Assembly (NCBI RefSeq): GCF_002994745.2
Contig: NC_037094.1
Location: 41,409,456-41,473,455, forward strand
Length of the DNA stretch: 64,000 nt
Reading direction: 5' to 3'
Origin: Rosa chinensis
Taxonomy: Eukaryota; Streptophyta; Magnoliopsida; Rosales; Rosaceae
Below are positions 11,680 to 22,310 of the stretch, one piece after another; position 1 is the first letter of the stretch; the number at the start of each line of letters is the position of its first letter. A model generated the notes under the pieces. That model did no database searches. It saw only the letters and a program-made list of their open reading frames with translations, and had not been told where the DNA came from. Position numbers and translations under genes: made by a program.

Positions 11680-13196
11680 GGCTTCAAAATGTTAAAGCCA
11701 ATAATGTCACCATCGAACTCCATTGTAAGAGAACCTTCATACACATCAATCTTCGTCCTAGCTGTCCTTAAGAAAGGACGTCCCAAAAGCAATGGAGTTG
11801 AACTTACAGGGGAGTCCTCCATTTCCAACACATAGAAATCAGCTGGGAAGATAAGATGGTTAACCTGTACAAGCACATCCTCCAACAAACCTCTAGGGTA
11901 TGCATTGGATCTGTCAGCTAATTGAATGATAACATTGTCAGATTTAAGTTCCCCTAGACCTAGGGTTTCATAAACAGAGTAGGGCATAACATTAACAGAT
12001 GCACCTAGGTCTAGCATGGCATTCTTAAATCTAGAGTTACCAATAGTACAAGGAATAGTAAAGCTTCCAGGATCCTTACACTTTGGAGGAATCTTCCTCT
12101 GAATCAAGGCAGAGACGTTCTCACTTACCTTTACCACCTCCTTTTCACGGTTTACCCTCCTAGTAGTGCAAAGCTCTTTGAGGAACTTGGCATACTTAGG
12201 GACTTGCTTGATGGCCTCTAGGAGGGGTAAGTTTACTTGCACCTTCTTGAAAGTTTCCAAGATAGCTTGGTCACTTTCATCCTTCTTAGATTGGGCGAAC
12301 CTGCGTGGGAAGGGCATGCAAGAAGAAGAAGGGTTAGCAATAACCGAATTTGATAAGTTAGAGTTACTACCTTGAATTTCCGGTTTTGCCTTTGATGGTG
12401 AGGACGCCCTGGTCTCTTTCTTGGACGTTGCAGGGTCCTTCTCAAGTCCCAACTTGGTGGGGTCTTGGTCTTTCTCAATTTCTATGCTCACTTGGGCCTT
12501 CTTGGGTTGCTTTGGTTGATCCACAAATGGTCTTCCACTCCTTGTAGTAACAACTGATGCATTCGCCACATTAGGGTTAGGTATTGTGTTACTAGGGAGC
12601 TTGCCAGTTTCGTGGATCTTGCTCATGAAATCCACAACTTGACCCATTTGCTTCTTGAGCTCTGCAATGTCCTTGGTGTGGGTCTGTTGTCCTTGAATCA
12701 AAGCCTGTGTAGAGTTTGTCAAGGCTTGGGTAGAACTAGTCAAGGCCTCCAACGTTTTGTCATAGTGAGACATTGAAGGTCCTGAGTTCTGTTGAGGAGG
12801 AGGCATGTAAGGCCTTTGAAAAGATGACCCTTGGAATGAAGGCCCTTGTGGACGTTGGAAGTTCCCACCAAGAGGATTCTGAACGTTCTCATTGTTGGTC
12901 CACTTGAAGTTGGGATGGTCCCTCCATCCTGGGTTGTAAGTATTTGAATAAGGGTCATGCCTAGGACGTTGAGGTCCTCCTTGATATCCTCCTTGGTATC
13001 CTCCAATAGCATTAGCAGATTCCCATCCTCCATTTTCATTGAGTTGGGGGCACTGATCTGTAACATGCCCTTGCATAGAGCACACCCCACAAGCCATTGT
13101 TGCACTTGGTCCCTTGGAGCCTACCACTTGGTTCATGAGGAGAGTAAGCTTATTCAGTTGGTCTTCAATGGCAGTATTCTTGCTCACCTCATGCAC
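11676..13196 (-). CDS. gag-pro: Gag C-terminal part and protease (fragment)
   Basis: 506-codon frame. A CCHC zinc knuckle (CX2CX4HX4C, residues 36-49) marks the nucleocapsid. A Gln/Gly/Pro-rich stretch and a Lys-rich linker follow. The aspartic protease motif DLGAS starts near residue 396, with LLLGRPF downstream. The frame ends four residues after the segment that in element C runs on into the RT linker; a missing base near 11690 creates the stop. At the 5' end a missing base near 13220 separates it from the capsid part. Confidence 0.88.
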   Translation of the reverse strand: MHEVSKNTAIEDQLNKLTLLMNQVVGSKGPSATMACGVCSMQGHVTDQCPQLNENGGWESANAIGGYQGGYQGGPQRPRHDPYSNTYNPGWRDHPNFKWTNNENVQNPLGGNFQRPQGPSFQGSSFQRPYMPPPQQNSGPSMSHYDKTLEALTSSTQALTNSTQALIQGQQTHTKDIAELKKQMGQVVDFMSKIHETGKLPSNTIPNPNVANASVVTTRSGRPFVDQPKQPKKAQVSIEIEKDQDPTKLGLEKDPATSKKETRASSPSKAKPEIQGSNSNLSNSVIANPSSSCMPFPRRFAQSKKDESDQAILETFKKVQVNLPLLEAIKQVPKYAKFLKELCTTRRVNREKEVVKVSENVSALIQRKIPPKCKDPGSFTIPCTIGNSRFKNAMLDLGASVNVMPYSVYETLGLGELKSDNVIIQLADRSNAYPRGLLEDVLVQVNHLIFPADFYVLEMEDSPVSSTPLLLGRPFLRTARTKIDVYEGSLTMEFDGDIIGFNILKP

Positions 13197-13213
13197 CCTA
13201 CGAGTAGAATGTC

Positions 13214-14125
13214 CTACCCCTCATATTGTTGAGAGTTTAGGGCACGATTAGCTATAAGCTCCTTCCCAACCGCAGGTGACTTATCCACAAAAGCTCCTCC
13301 AGCTGCAGCATCAAGCATTTGCCTTTCCAAGGGTAAGAGTCCTTCATAGAAACATGTAAGTAGGGTCTCATCCTTCATCTGATGTTGAGGACACTGTGCA
13401 AGTAGGGAGTTGAACCTCTCATAGTACGCAGCATATGACTCATCATGGGCTTGCTCTATTCCACTAAGCTTCTTCCTAAGTGTGATGACCTTCGAAGCTG
13501 GGAAGTATTTCTCCAAGAAGGCCTTTCTCATTGTTTCCCATGATGTGATACGTCCTGCAGGAAGTTCATATAGCCAATCCTTGGCTCTATCAGCTAGAGA
13601 GAATGGAAATGCTCTCATCTTAAGAAGGTTTTCATCCGCCCCTTGTGGTTGCATGTTTGCACAAACAGATTGGAATTCTCGTACGTGCTTGTTAGCATCC
13701 TCCATATTGAGGCCATGGAAGATAGGGAGCTTGTGCAACAATCCACTCTTAAGCTCGAACTCTGCCTGTCTTCCAGCTGCAGGGGCAGGGTATACTATGC
13801 CTGTAGGGGGTCCTCCTTCAACAGTTGCGGTGGAGAGTTCCCTAATAGATGCCATTCTCTCTTCTTCGACTTCTTCAGGTGGTGGTGAAGGTGGTGTAGA
13901 GTTGGACGAAACCACAGGTGAAGGTGAACGTGAAGGAGGAGATGGACTTGGTGTAGGTGATGTAGACTCCTCAGAACAGTAGGTCCGCTTCCCTTGCTCG
14001 TTAAACGTGTACTCTTTGTATGTTGAAGGAGAAGGGCTTGTGAACTCGAGGAGTGAAGGACCCTTCAAACGAGCGAGCCTTGCTTCAATTTCCTTTATTG
14101 TAGATGGTCTAAAAGGCTCGATCAT
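13214..14125 (-). CDS. gag: Gag N-terminal part: capsid domain (fragment)
   Basis: 303 codons. The first 100 residues are Ser/Pro-rich and low-complexity. The retrotransposon Gag (capsid) domain covers about 122-300 (ELKSGLLHKLPIFHGL; a YFPASK block near the middle). The Gag domain and the following QQYEG aligns with element C, whose frame continues; here a single missing base gives a stop. The ATG at 14125 begins the only frame that reaches the Gag domain. The N-terminal residues differ from those of element C. Confidence 0.88.
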   Translation of the reverse strand: MIEPFRPSTIKEIEARLARLKGPSLLEFTSPSPSTYKEYTFNEQGKRTYCSEESTSPTPSPSPPSRSPSPVVSSNSTPPSPPPEEVEEERMASIRELSTATVEGGPPTGIVYPAPAAGRQAEFELKSGLLHKLPIFHGLNMEDANKHVREFQSVCANMQPQGADENLLKMRAFPFSLADRAKDWLYELPAGRITSWETMRKAFLEKYFPASKVITLRKKLSGIEQAHDESYAAYYERFNSLLAQCPQHQMKDETLLTCFYEGLLPLERQMLDAAAGGAFVDKSPAVGKELIANRALNSQQYEG

Positions 14126-14991
14126 TCATAGGATTCCTGAACATCATCAAAATTCAAAGAAGTTAGCAAAGTATAAAGTAAACTAATTACAAATTAGTCA
14201 TTTATACATCAACGTTACTATTCACGAGTCACTATTCACGAATTTATACAAGTATAAAAAGAAGTATAAATTACAAACTATCCACAAACTTCACAAATAT
14301 ATATATTACGTGAGACGTTTATACAAGTATAAAATGTACAAAACAACTCAATTTACAAGTGGAGGTTATGTTCAAGTGTATTATTATCTTTACAAATAAA
14401 GTTAATATCTTAATTAATTACAAGTTGTAAGTCGAGCCCAATAGAAACCACTACTATTGGTGAGATACGATCTAGGGATAGTCGCCTAGACATAAGTTGC
14501 TTTCCTTTGTTTCAGAAGGCTAGATGGCCAGATTAAGAGGTAAGTGAGAGGGAGGACTCATTTTGGTGACACTACGGAGGCTACTCCCTCATTGAGGTTT
14601 AGGCCCCTATTGGCTACTCCCACATTGTGGTTTACGCACAGTCTATAGTATCTCTGAGATCCAATTTGAACCCATCACCCAGGGTCTCAACCTAGACACC
14701 ACCTATATGCCCCTTACTCAGCTTGAAAAGAACTCATGTGTTAGACAGTTCTCCAAATGTTAATAAAAGCCGCCCTCAACTTCAAAAGACCTTAGAAAGG
14801 CACTAATGAAGGGTTAAGGCCAATATTAACAAAAGGGCCCTTATCTACTCATACGATTTTACACACTTATAACAATTAAGGACTTAACAATATTTACAAT
14901 TAATTCTTTAAATTTCTTTTGTTTAACAAAATTTGACACATTGTAAACACAACTTTTACACAACAAAACGTCACACTTTGTACACTTCTCT

Positions 14992-15024
<33 letters not shown>

Positions 15025-15313
15025 CACGAAAATACTTACAAATATTTGTTTTTCTTCCTTTTCTTTACAATTATTTTCAACACTTAGGTACGGGAACAGG
15101 GAGTCTCGATGTGCAATGGGACTGAAACAGCTACCCTTTTCAAGACTATGTTTAATCCAATATACCTTAGTGAAGCACAATATTTTCATTTGTTATATAT
15201 ATCCTTGATTTCAAATTCAATTCCAAGCGGTAAATCAAGAGGACGTGCGGCCCAAGTATAGTCGTCTAGACACAAAGTCCCTCCTACATCCTTTGGGCAA
15301 CCTTACTGAAAAT
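14126..15313 (-). other. 5' leader of element B (gag-proximal part)
   Basis: Non-coding. From the gag side, 14430-14900 matches the leader of element C at 51180-51600. 15000-15313 matches the leader of the A family, including the poly(T) run and the block around 15085-15160. Element B therefore carries an A-type leader followed by a C-type leader block. The upstream part resumes at 22311 after nested element F. Confidence 0.8.
14992..15024. repeat. Poly(T) tract
   Basis: Uninterrupted run of T on the plus strand in the leader of element B. A-type leaders all carry a homopolymer of variable length here. Confidence 0.9.
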
Positions 15314-17327
15314 TGATAGGAGCATTTTAATGCGACATTTTAACTGTTATTTCCCTATATTTTTTGCGTTATTTCCTTAATAAAACTCTGTTTAGGAAAG
15401 TTTCCATTCTTCGAATGGGAAAGTTCCTAATTGTAGAAAGTTTCCGTTTTGTAGTTTCTATTTTCCATTTTTAGAAAGTTTCCATTTTAGTTTAAGAAAG
15501 TTTCCATTTCTTATTTTAGAAAGCTTCTATTTTCAGGTTTTTGGAATAAATAAGCAGAATTGAGTTCATAAATGGAACGAGAAGTTTCAAGAAGATGACA
15601 TGGCAAGGAGAGAATCAAGGAAGAGTTTTTTAAAAAAAGGAAAATATATTTTCCTTGGGGATTAAATTTGCCGTGTAATACTTAAGGAAAAACAAGGTGA
15701 CAACGTGGGAATTGAAGATGATTGATAGAGGATTTCAAGGAGAGATTTTCTTGGGAGACTTTTATGGAAAGAAATATTGTTGGAGGAATAATTTGGTGTG
15801 ATTGCCAACGTGAAAATCAGAAATAATCAAGGAGATGACGCCAAGAGAGATTCAAGAGAGATATTTATGGAAGGAAAATATGTGTGCACCAAGGAAAAGC
15901 TAAAAAGGCGTCTAGATTCATCCCTAAATTCCCTAAAGGAATGTTGGCCGAAATTCATGAAGAAAATCAGAATAATTTCAAGGAAATTCGGCAATTAAAT
16001 ATTAGGGAGGTATTTTAGAGAATTATGATTGGTTGGAACACATCACAAGGCTTACTTGGCATTCTATGATTGGTTGGACCACATCACAAGCTTACTTGGC
16101 GAATTATCATTGGTTGAAGCTATGTGGAAAATTCTGATTGCTTTGTGAACCCTAGCCATGCTCCTATATATACCCACCTCTTTGACGTTGAGAAAGGTTC
16201 CTCTCCCCCATACAATTTACACTTTAGAAAAAAATCAGAAAATCTTCTTAGCATAGCAGTGAGTTTCTCCATCCTCTAGTCATCTCCACGAGTTCAAGCA
16301 AGGCCAAGGGAGAAGAAGCATAGCCGTGAGCATCCATCATCCATCTCCAACCTTGAAGCTTGCTTTCGAGATTCAAGAGACCACCACATCAATCGTTCAT
16401 CACCATCCCCATCTCACGGTGTAATCCGATTCTCCTTTGTAACCTTTGCTTTGAATTTCGTTGGTTATGAACTAGTTGACATATGTGTTTGAACAAATAT
16501 TAATTTCTGGAATTTTTATGATTAATTGAGAATTTTCAGATTCATATTATTGTGATTCGAGAGTTGCTTATGTGGGTTTGTTTAATTAAATTTGCGTTAT
16601 AGATAACTTTTGTATTTTAATCTTATGTGGTTGCAAACACTTAGGGTTTCGATATAATTGGTGCTAGGTTTAAGAACATGAAATCGACTTTTCGTTTTGT
16701 GTAAACTTGAATCAAAGTAGTAAAGGTTTTGTACAAAGATCGAATTTAATTAACGAGGATTGCAATTAGGTGGACTTTTCCATACTAAGTTGTACACTTG
16801 AGTTGATAGCCTTTCTCTATGTGTAATGCGTTAAACATGACATGATTGACTAGCTTTCTAGGGTTTGATTGCATGTTTGATAGGATTAATCTAGGTGCTT
16901 TCGCTTAGGTTAATTAGCATTGAAAAGTAAAATATGGGAAATAGTTTGCTTTCGAACGTTTCACATGATCAACTCCTTTCTCATGACTTAGATGAACAAT
17001 ATTAGGGTTTGAGTCAATTTTAATCATATGTTTCGGTTTTGATCTTTGTTCTCTCATTCCATATGTATTTTTATGTTTTTGCATTTTAATTGTTTTGTTA
17101 ACTTAGTTTTATTTTCGAAAACCAAAAACAAAATCCCCCCTTTTCGTGTACAATGTTTATAGTTGTGAATATCTTTGTGAATATTATACTTTGTTTTAAT
17201 TTTAATTGTTTAATTGTTTGAGAATGACAGGTGTACCCTCAATCCCCGGAATAGAACGATCCCTACTTATTACGTACTACTAATGACATTTCAGGGTTAA
17301 ATTATGCGCTTGCTTTTAAGTGCATCA
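15314..17327 (+). repeat. 5' LTR of element F (family A)
   Basis: 2014 bp from TGATAGGAGC to AAGTGCATCA, followed after five bases by the PBS. U3 has six or so GAAAGTTTCC-type repeats. A 66-codon open frame at 15798-15998, seen in every A LTR, lies upstream of the TATA box and is not considered a gene. Confidence 0.95.
16019..16174 (+). promoter_or_regulatory. LTR promoter: triple CCAAT repeat and TATA box
   Basis: Three imperfect repeats of about 41 bp each contain ATTGGTTG (a CCAAT box on the other strand). They precede TATATATA at 16165-16172. All A LTRs share this layout (for example minus strand 44007-44160). Directly after the TATA box, 16180-16197 is inverted relative to most sister LTRs. 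Confidence 0.6.
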
Positions 17328-17332
17328 ATTTT

Positions 17333-17350
17333 TGGCGCCGTTGCCGGGGA
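17333..17350 (+). other. Primer-binding site of element F (tRNA-Asp)
   Basis: TGGCGCCGTTGCCGGGGA is complementary to the 3' 18 nt of plant tRNA-Asp and lies five bases after the LTR. The PBS and next bases (CCGGGGATTGA) are also complementary to the LTR block near 17241. Confidence 0.92.
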
Positions 17351-18157
17351 TTGAAAAATCACTTGTTAAATATGTGAATATTTGTTTTGTTTATATTTTG
17401 TGTTCGAAAAAAAAAAATTTACTTGTTAATTGTTCATAATTTGTTAGTTAATTAGTTAATTAATTACTTAGGTTGTTATTTATATTATTGAATACGAATT
17501 TTAATTGTGAGTCGTAAATTAAAGAAGGAATAGGTGAAGTCGTGTTTATTAATATTGGCCTAAACCCCTTATTGGTACCTAGTCCAGGTCCCTTAAGGTT
17601 GAGGGCGGCCTTTATTAACATTCATTGAACTGTCTTCACACTTAGGATCTTTTTCATCCAAGTAAGTATAGCCTATGTGGGATGGTGTCTAGGAATGGGA
17701 CAACGCTCATGACAGGTTCTTGAATTCAGAAGTGCTTACAAATGGGCCTAAACCACAATGTGGGAGTAGCTCATGCCAAAATGGATTCTACCTCTCGTGG
17801 TCGCCCTCCCCTACCTGGCCATTTCAGTAAGGTTGCCCAAAGGATGTAGGAGAGACTTGGTGTCTTGACGACTATACTTGGGCCGCACGTCCTCTTGATT
17901 TACCGCTTGGAATTTAATTTGATATCAATGATATATATAACAAACGAAAATATTGTGATTCACTAAGGTATATTGGATTAAACATAGTCTTGAAAAGGGT
18001 AGCTGTTTCAGTCCCATTGCACATCGAGACTCCCTGTTCCCGTACCTAAGTGTTGAAAATAATTGTAAAGAAAAGGAAAGAATGTAAATATTTGTAAGTA
18101 TTTTCGTACAAAGAAAGAAAAGAAAAAAAAAAAAACACTTGTGTAAATATTTTTCGT

Positions 18158-18196
<39 letters not shown>

Positions 18197-18360
18197 CACT
18201 TGTGTACTTAACTTGTGTCTTATGTACTGACTTGTTAACTTGTGTACTTAACTTGTTAATATTACATGTAGTTAGTAATTCACTAACTTGTTATACTTGT
18301 TTATATATATATAATTTTTTTGTTGTATTTCTTTGTTAATTATAGTCACTAACTTTATTT
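17351..18360 (+). other. 5' leader of element F
   Basis: Non-coding. It contains a block at about 17540-17835 found in every A, B and C element here. A second shared block sits at 17998-18052 (GTAGCTGTTTCAGTCCC...), then a long poly(T) run at 18159-18193. Since non-autonomous copies keep it, it may hold packaging or dimerisation signals. Confidence 0.7.
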
Positions 18361-20360
18361 AATGGAGGTACCGTCTGGCTGAAAGACGTTAAATTCAAGC
18401 GCTGCTTGGGAGGCAACCCAATTCAGAAGCAGCTGTGAAGGAGTCTTCAATAACACAGATTTGCTTTCTCTTTCGCTATTTCTTTTACTTTATAATTTTC
18501 TCCTTTATTTTTGTAGTCTTTTCGTAAATTCCATTCCTATATGCTTAATTGTTTCATTGCATGCTTATGATTGATTACATTGAGGACAATGCAATATTTA
18601 AGTGTGGGGGAAGGGATTTACACTTTTATCTTGAGTCATATATTGAAAAATACAAAAAAAGTGAAAAATGTCAAAAATTTAAAAATTTTCGTTGCTTTTG
18701 TTTTTGTTTTGAGTCTTAGGATGCCCTTTCAACTGTCTAGGATGATTCTATATCTCTGAAATCATGATTAAAAGAGGATCACAAAATTGAGATGATTTCT
18801 AAAATGGTATTCTTTGGTTAATTGAGATATATGAAAAATGTATGCATGTGTAGTGGATATGGATTTCGTGACTTTGGTACAGAATATGAGCATGTTAAGA
18901 TGAGTTTTGATTCATATAAACCCATGTGAGATAATTGAGCCCATGTCCCTTTTTCTTGGAGTGAATCGAAAATATATATTCTTATTTTCTTGGCGATGTT
19001 TTGATGATCTCATTATTCTTTCATCTTGATTGACTACTTGCCATAGATTAAGTTTGATGGACTAGAGAATGCTAGAATTCACTCTTGTGCTTGTTGAAAC
19101 GTTATATCAATACATGGCCCTGATTCTGGAAAGGATAGAGGCACCCTAAGAATTACCACCATTGCCAAATAAACCTGTGTCCTTAATTGTGCCCGTCGTG
19201 GGACCCCCCTAGATAAACCCCTTTGAGCCTACATTAAGCCTTTTCTTTCATCACCTTGAAAATCCTTAACCATGAAGCTTAGTATAGTTACAACCCTACC
19301 CTTTTTTCTAAGAACTTAGTGGAGCTATCTTTTGAGACATACTACGTGGGTTTGGTGCTAAGGATGAAAATTGAGAAGAGGTGAAAGTTCAAGTGTGGGG
19401 GTAGACTTATCCATAAAGAAAAAAAAAATGTGTGAAAAAGCCGAGGAAAAGAAAGTGAAAAAGAAAAAATGTGTACGGCTAAAAGAAAGAAAAATGTTTA
19501 TGGATTTTAGTCCTCCATACTTAGTGATTTTGGAGTTTACTTTGAACTGAAGGCCCATTACAGAAAAAGTTGGCCTTTGTCCAATTCACTAGAGTTCAAA
19601 GGAAGTTTAGAGTGAAGTTAGGGCCCAACATGATGACATTTGGCCATTTTATGTTACCTCTATGGGATTATGACGTTTTATATGCCTTGGTGGATTTTTA
19701 GAAGTCTCTACATTTACATGAGCTCTGCTAGGTTTTTAGGACACTTTGTTAAAATCCTTATCTTTCATTTCTTAAAACCTTGAGCCTTAGCCCCATTACA
19801 ACATTTGAGAAGACCTTCTTGATCCTTAAGATGGGACAGCCTTTGATGTGGAGATGAGTTACAAGAGTTGAACCTATGGCTTGGGTCCATCCGTGCAAGT
19901 AGTTGGTATCTTTCATGAGATCTTTTGAAAAAAAAAATTATATTCACAAAGTGCTTTTCATTTCTTATATATGTGAGCTATTTGATTGCCTCAAAATATT
20001 TTCTCTCACATATAATTGAGTGATTATAAGCTTTTAAGCATTGCCTTGAATTCTGAGAGAAGAAAAAGTGATATACCTTGTGAGGATTTGTATCATACTT
20101 GTCTGAAACATGCTTTACAGACCCCATCACCATTGTTACAACCAAGTCCTACTTGTGTATGTGAAGATTGTGTGTTTCAATTAACTCTCGAATGCTTAAA
20201 CATTGATTCTTGGTTGAGTGCTAATCTTGGTGTTGTGAAAGTAAGAGATTGTTGAGACAAAAAGTTGAAGGGCAATAGAGTCATTGTTTGTGTAGTCTTA
20301 AAATTTTCGTTGAGTCTTAGTTGAATCTTTGTGAGATTTTGCTAAGGGACTAGCAAAAGC
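18361..20360 (+). other. 3' non-coding internal region of element F
   Basis: Matches the region after pol in element B and has no ORF of note. It starts with the compound hairpin (18401-18433) and holds two PPT-like motifs AAGTGTGGGGG at 18600-18610 and 19391-19401. The leader is joined to this region without gag-pol. Confidence 0.75.
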
Positions 20361-20374
20361 TAAGTGTGGGGGAA
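20361..20374 (+). other. Polypurine tract of element F
   Basis: TAAGTGTGGGGGAA matches the PPT that abuts the 3' LTR in sister elements. Here it is followed by TTCCGGGGATTGAG of an inverted LTR instead of TTGATAGGAGC. Confidence 0.85.
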
Positions 20375-22310
20375 TTCCGGGGATTGAGGGTACACCTGTC
20401 ATTGTCAAACAATTAAACAATTAAAATTAAAACAAAGTATAATATTCACAAAGATATTCACAACTATAAACATTGTACACGAAAAGGGGGGATTTTGTTT
20501 TTGGTTTTCGAAAATAAAACTAAGTTAACAAAACAATTAAAATGCAAAAACATAAAAATACATATGGAATGAGAGAACAAAGATCAAAACCGAAACATAT
20601 GATTAAAATTGACTCAAACCCTAATATTGTTCATCTAAGTCATGAGAAAGGAGTTGATCATGTGAAACGTTCGAAAGCAAACTATTTCCCATATTTTACT
20701 TTTCAATGCTAATTAACCTAAGCGAAAGCACCTAGATTAATCCTATCAAACATGCAATCAAACCCTAGAAAGCTAGTCAATCATGTCATGTTTAACGCAT
20801 TACACATAGAGAAAGGCTATCAACTCAAGTGTACAACTTAGTATGGAAAAGTCCACCTAATTGCAATCCTCGTTAATTAAATTCGATCTTTGTACAAAAC
20901 CTTTACTACTTTGATTCAAGTTTACACAAAACGAAAAGTCGATTTCATGTTCTTAAACCTAGCACCAATTATATCGAAACCCTAAGTGTTTGCAACCACA
21001 TAAGATTAAAATACAAAAGTTATCTATAACGCAAATTTAATTAAACAAACCCACATAAGCAACTCTCGAATCACAATAATATGAATCTGAAAATTCTCAA
21101 TTAATCATAAAAATTCCAGAAATTAATATTTGTTCAAACACATATGTCAACTAGTTCATAACCAACGAAATTCAAAGCAAAGGTTACAAAGGAGAATCGG
21201 ATTACACCGTGAGATGGGGATGGTGATGAACGATTGATGTGGTGGTCTCTTGAATCTCGAAAGCAAGCTTCAAGGTTGGAGATGGATGATGGATGCTCAC
21301 GGCTATGCTTCTTCTCCCTTGGCCTTGCTTGAACTCGTGGAGATGACTAGAGGATGGAGAAACTCACGGCTATGCTAAGAAGATTTTCTGATTTTTTTCT
21401 AAAGTGTAAATTGTATGGGGGAGAGGATCCCTTGACGTTGAGAAAGGGGGAGTTTTATATAGGAGCATGGCTAGGGTTCACAAAGCAATCAGAATTTTCC
21501 ACATAGCTTCAACCAATGATAATTCAACAAGTAAGCTTGTGATGTGGTCCAACCAATCATAGAATGCCAAGTAAGCCTTGTGATGTGTTCCAACCAATCA
21601 TAATTCTCTAAAATACCTCCCTAATATTTAATTTCTGAATTTCCTTGAAATTATTCTGATTTTCTTCATGAATTTCGGCCAACATTCCTTTAGGGAATTT
21701 AGGGATGAATCTAGACGCCTTTTTAGCTTTTCCTTGGTGCACACATATTTTCCTTCCATAAATATCTCCCTTGAATCTCTCTTGGCGTCATCTCCTTGAT
21801 TATTTCTGATTTTCATGTTGGCAATCACACCAAATTATTCCTCCAACAATATTTCTTTCCATAAAAGTTTCCCAAGAAAATCTCTCCTTGAAATCCTCAA
21901 TCAATCATCTTCAATTCCCACGTTGTCACCTTGTTTTTCAGTATTACACGGCAAATTTAATCCTCAAGGAAAATATATTTTCCTTTTTTTAAAAAAAACT
22001 CTTCCTTGATTCTCTCCTTGCCATGTCATCTTCATGAAACTTCTCGTTCCATTTATGAACTCAATTCTGCTTATTTATTCCAAAAACCTGAAAATAGAAG
22101 CTTTCTAAAATAAGAAATGGAAACTTTCTTAAACTAAAATGGAAACTTTCTAAAAATGGAAAATAGAAACTACAAAACCGAAACTTTCTACAATTAGGAA
22201 CTTTCCCATTCGAAGAATGGAAACTTTCCTAAACAGAGTTTTATTAAGGAAATAACGCAGAAAATATAGGGAAATAACAGTTAAAATGTCGCATTAAAAT
22301 GCTCCTATCA
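20373..22310 (-). repeat. Inverted, U5-truncated family A LTR ending element F
   Basis: About 1.94 kb, nearly identical in reverse to 15314-17327. It lacks the last 80 or so bases of U5, including the terminal hairpin, and starts at the CCGGGGATTG motif. AATT is shared at the junction. It ends GCTCCTATCA at 22310. Confidence 0.9.

Larger units (their letters stand above)
15314..22310 (+). mobile_element. Element F: non-autonomous family A element with an inverted 3' LTR
   Basis: Plus-strand 5' LTR (15314-17327), PBS, leader, 3' non-coding region and PPT are in the normal order. The PPT is then joined to an A LTR in the opposite orientation, truncated at its U5 side. Both outer ends are therefore U3 starts (TGATAGGAGC / GCTCCTATCA). 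It lies in the element B leader. Flanks are ACTGAAAAT and AATGGCC, against ACTGAAATGGCC in uninterrupted relatives, so only AAT can be called duplicated. No coding capacity. Confidence 0.88.

Noticed and set aside
13482..13982. 166-codon plus-strand ORF
   Set aside because: Antisense shadow of the gag capsid coding sequence.
15798..15998. 66-codon ORF (starts MIANVKIRNNQ) found in nine A LTR copies
   Set aside because: It lies in U3 upstream of the LTR TATA box, has no recognisable domain, and its conservation is explained by recent copying of the LTR. Some copies carry amino-acid changes without any pattern of constraint.
17241..17265. tRNA-like or pol III B-box signal in the LTR block CAATCCCCGG...GAACGATCC
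   Set aside because: Only short similarity to the tRNA-Asp T-arm and an imperfect B-box; no A-box or cloverleaf. Interpreted as PBS-complementary instead.
20373..22310. Independent minus-strand solo LTR insertion at the PPT of element F
   Set aside because: There is no TSD, the U5 end is missing, and no plus-strand 3' LTR follows; the inverted-LTR reading fits better.
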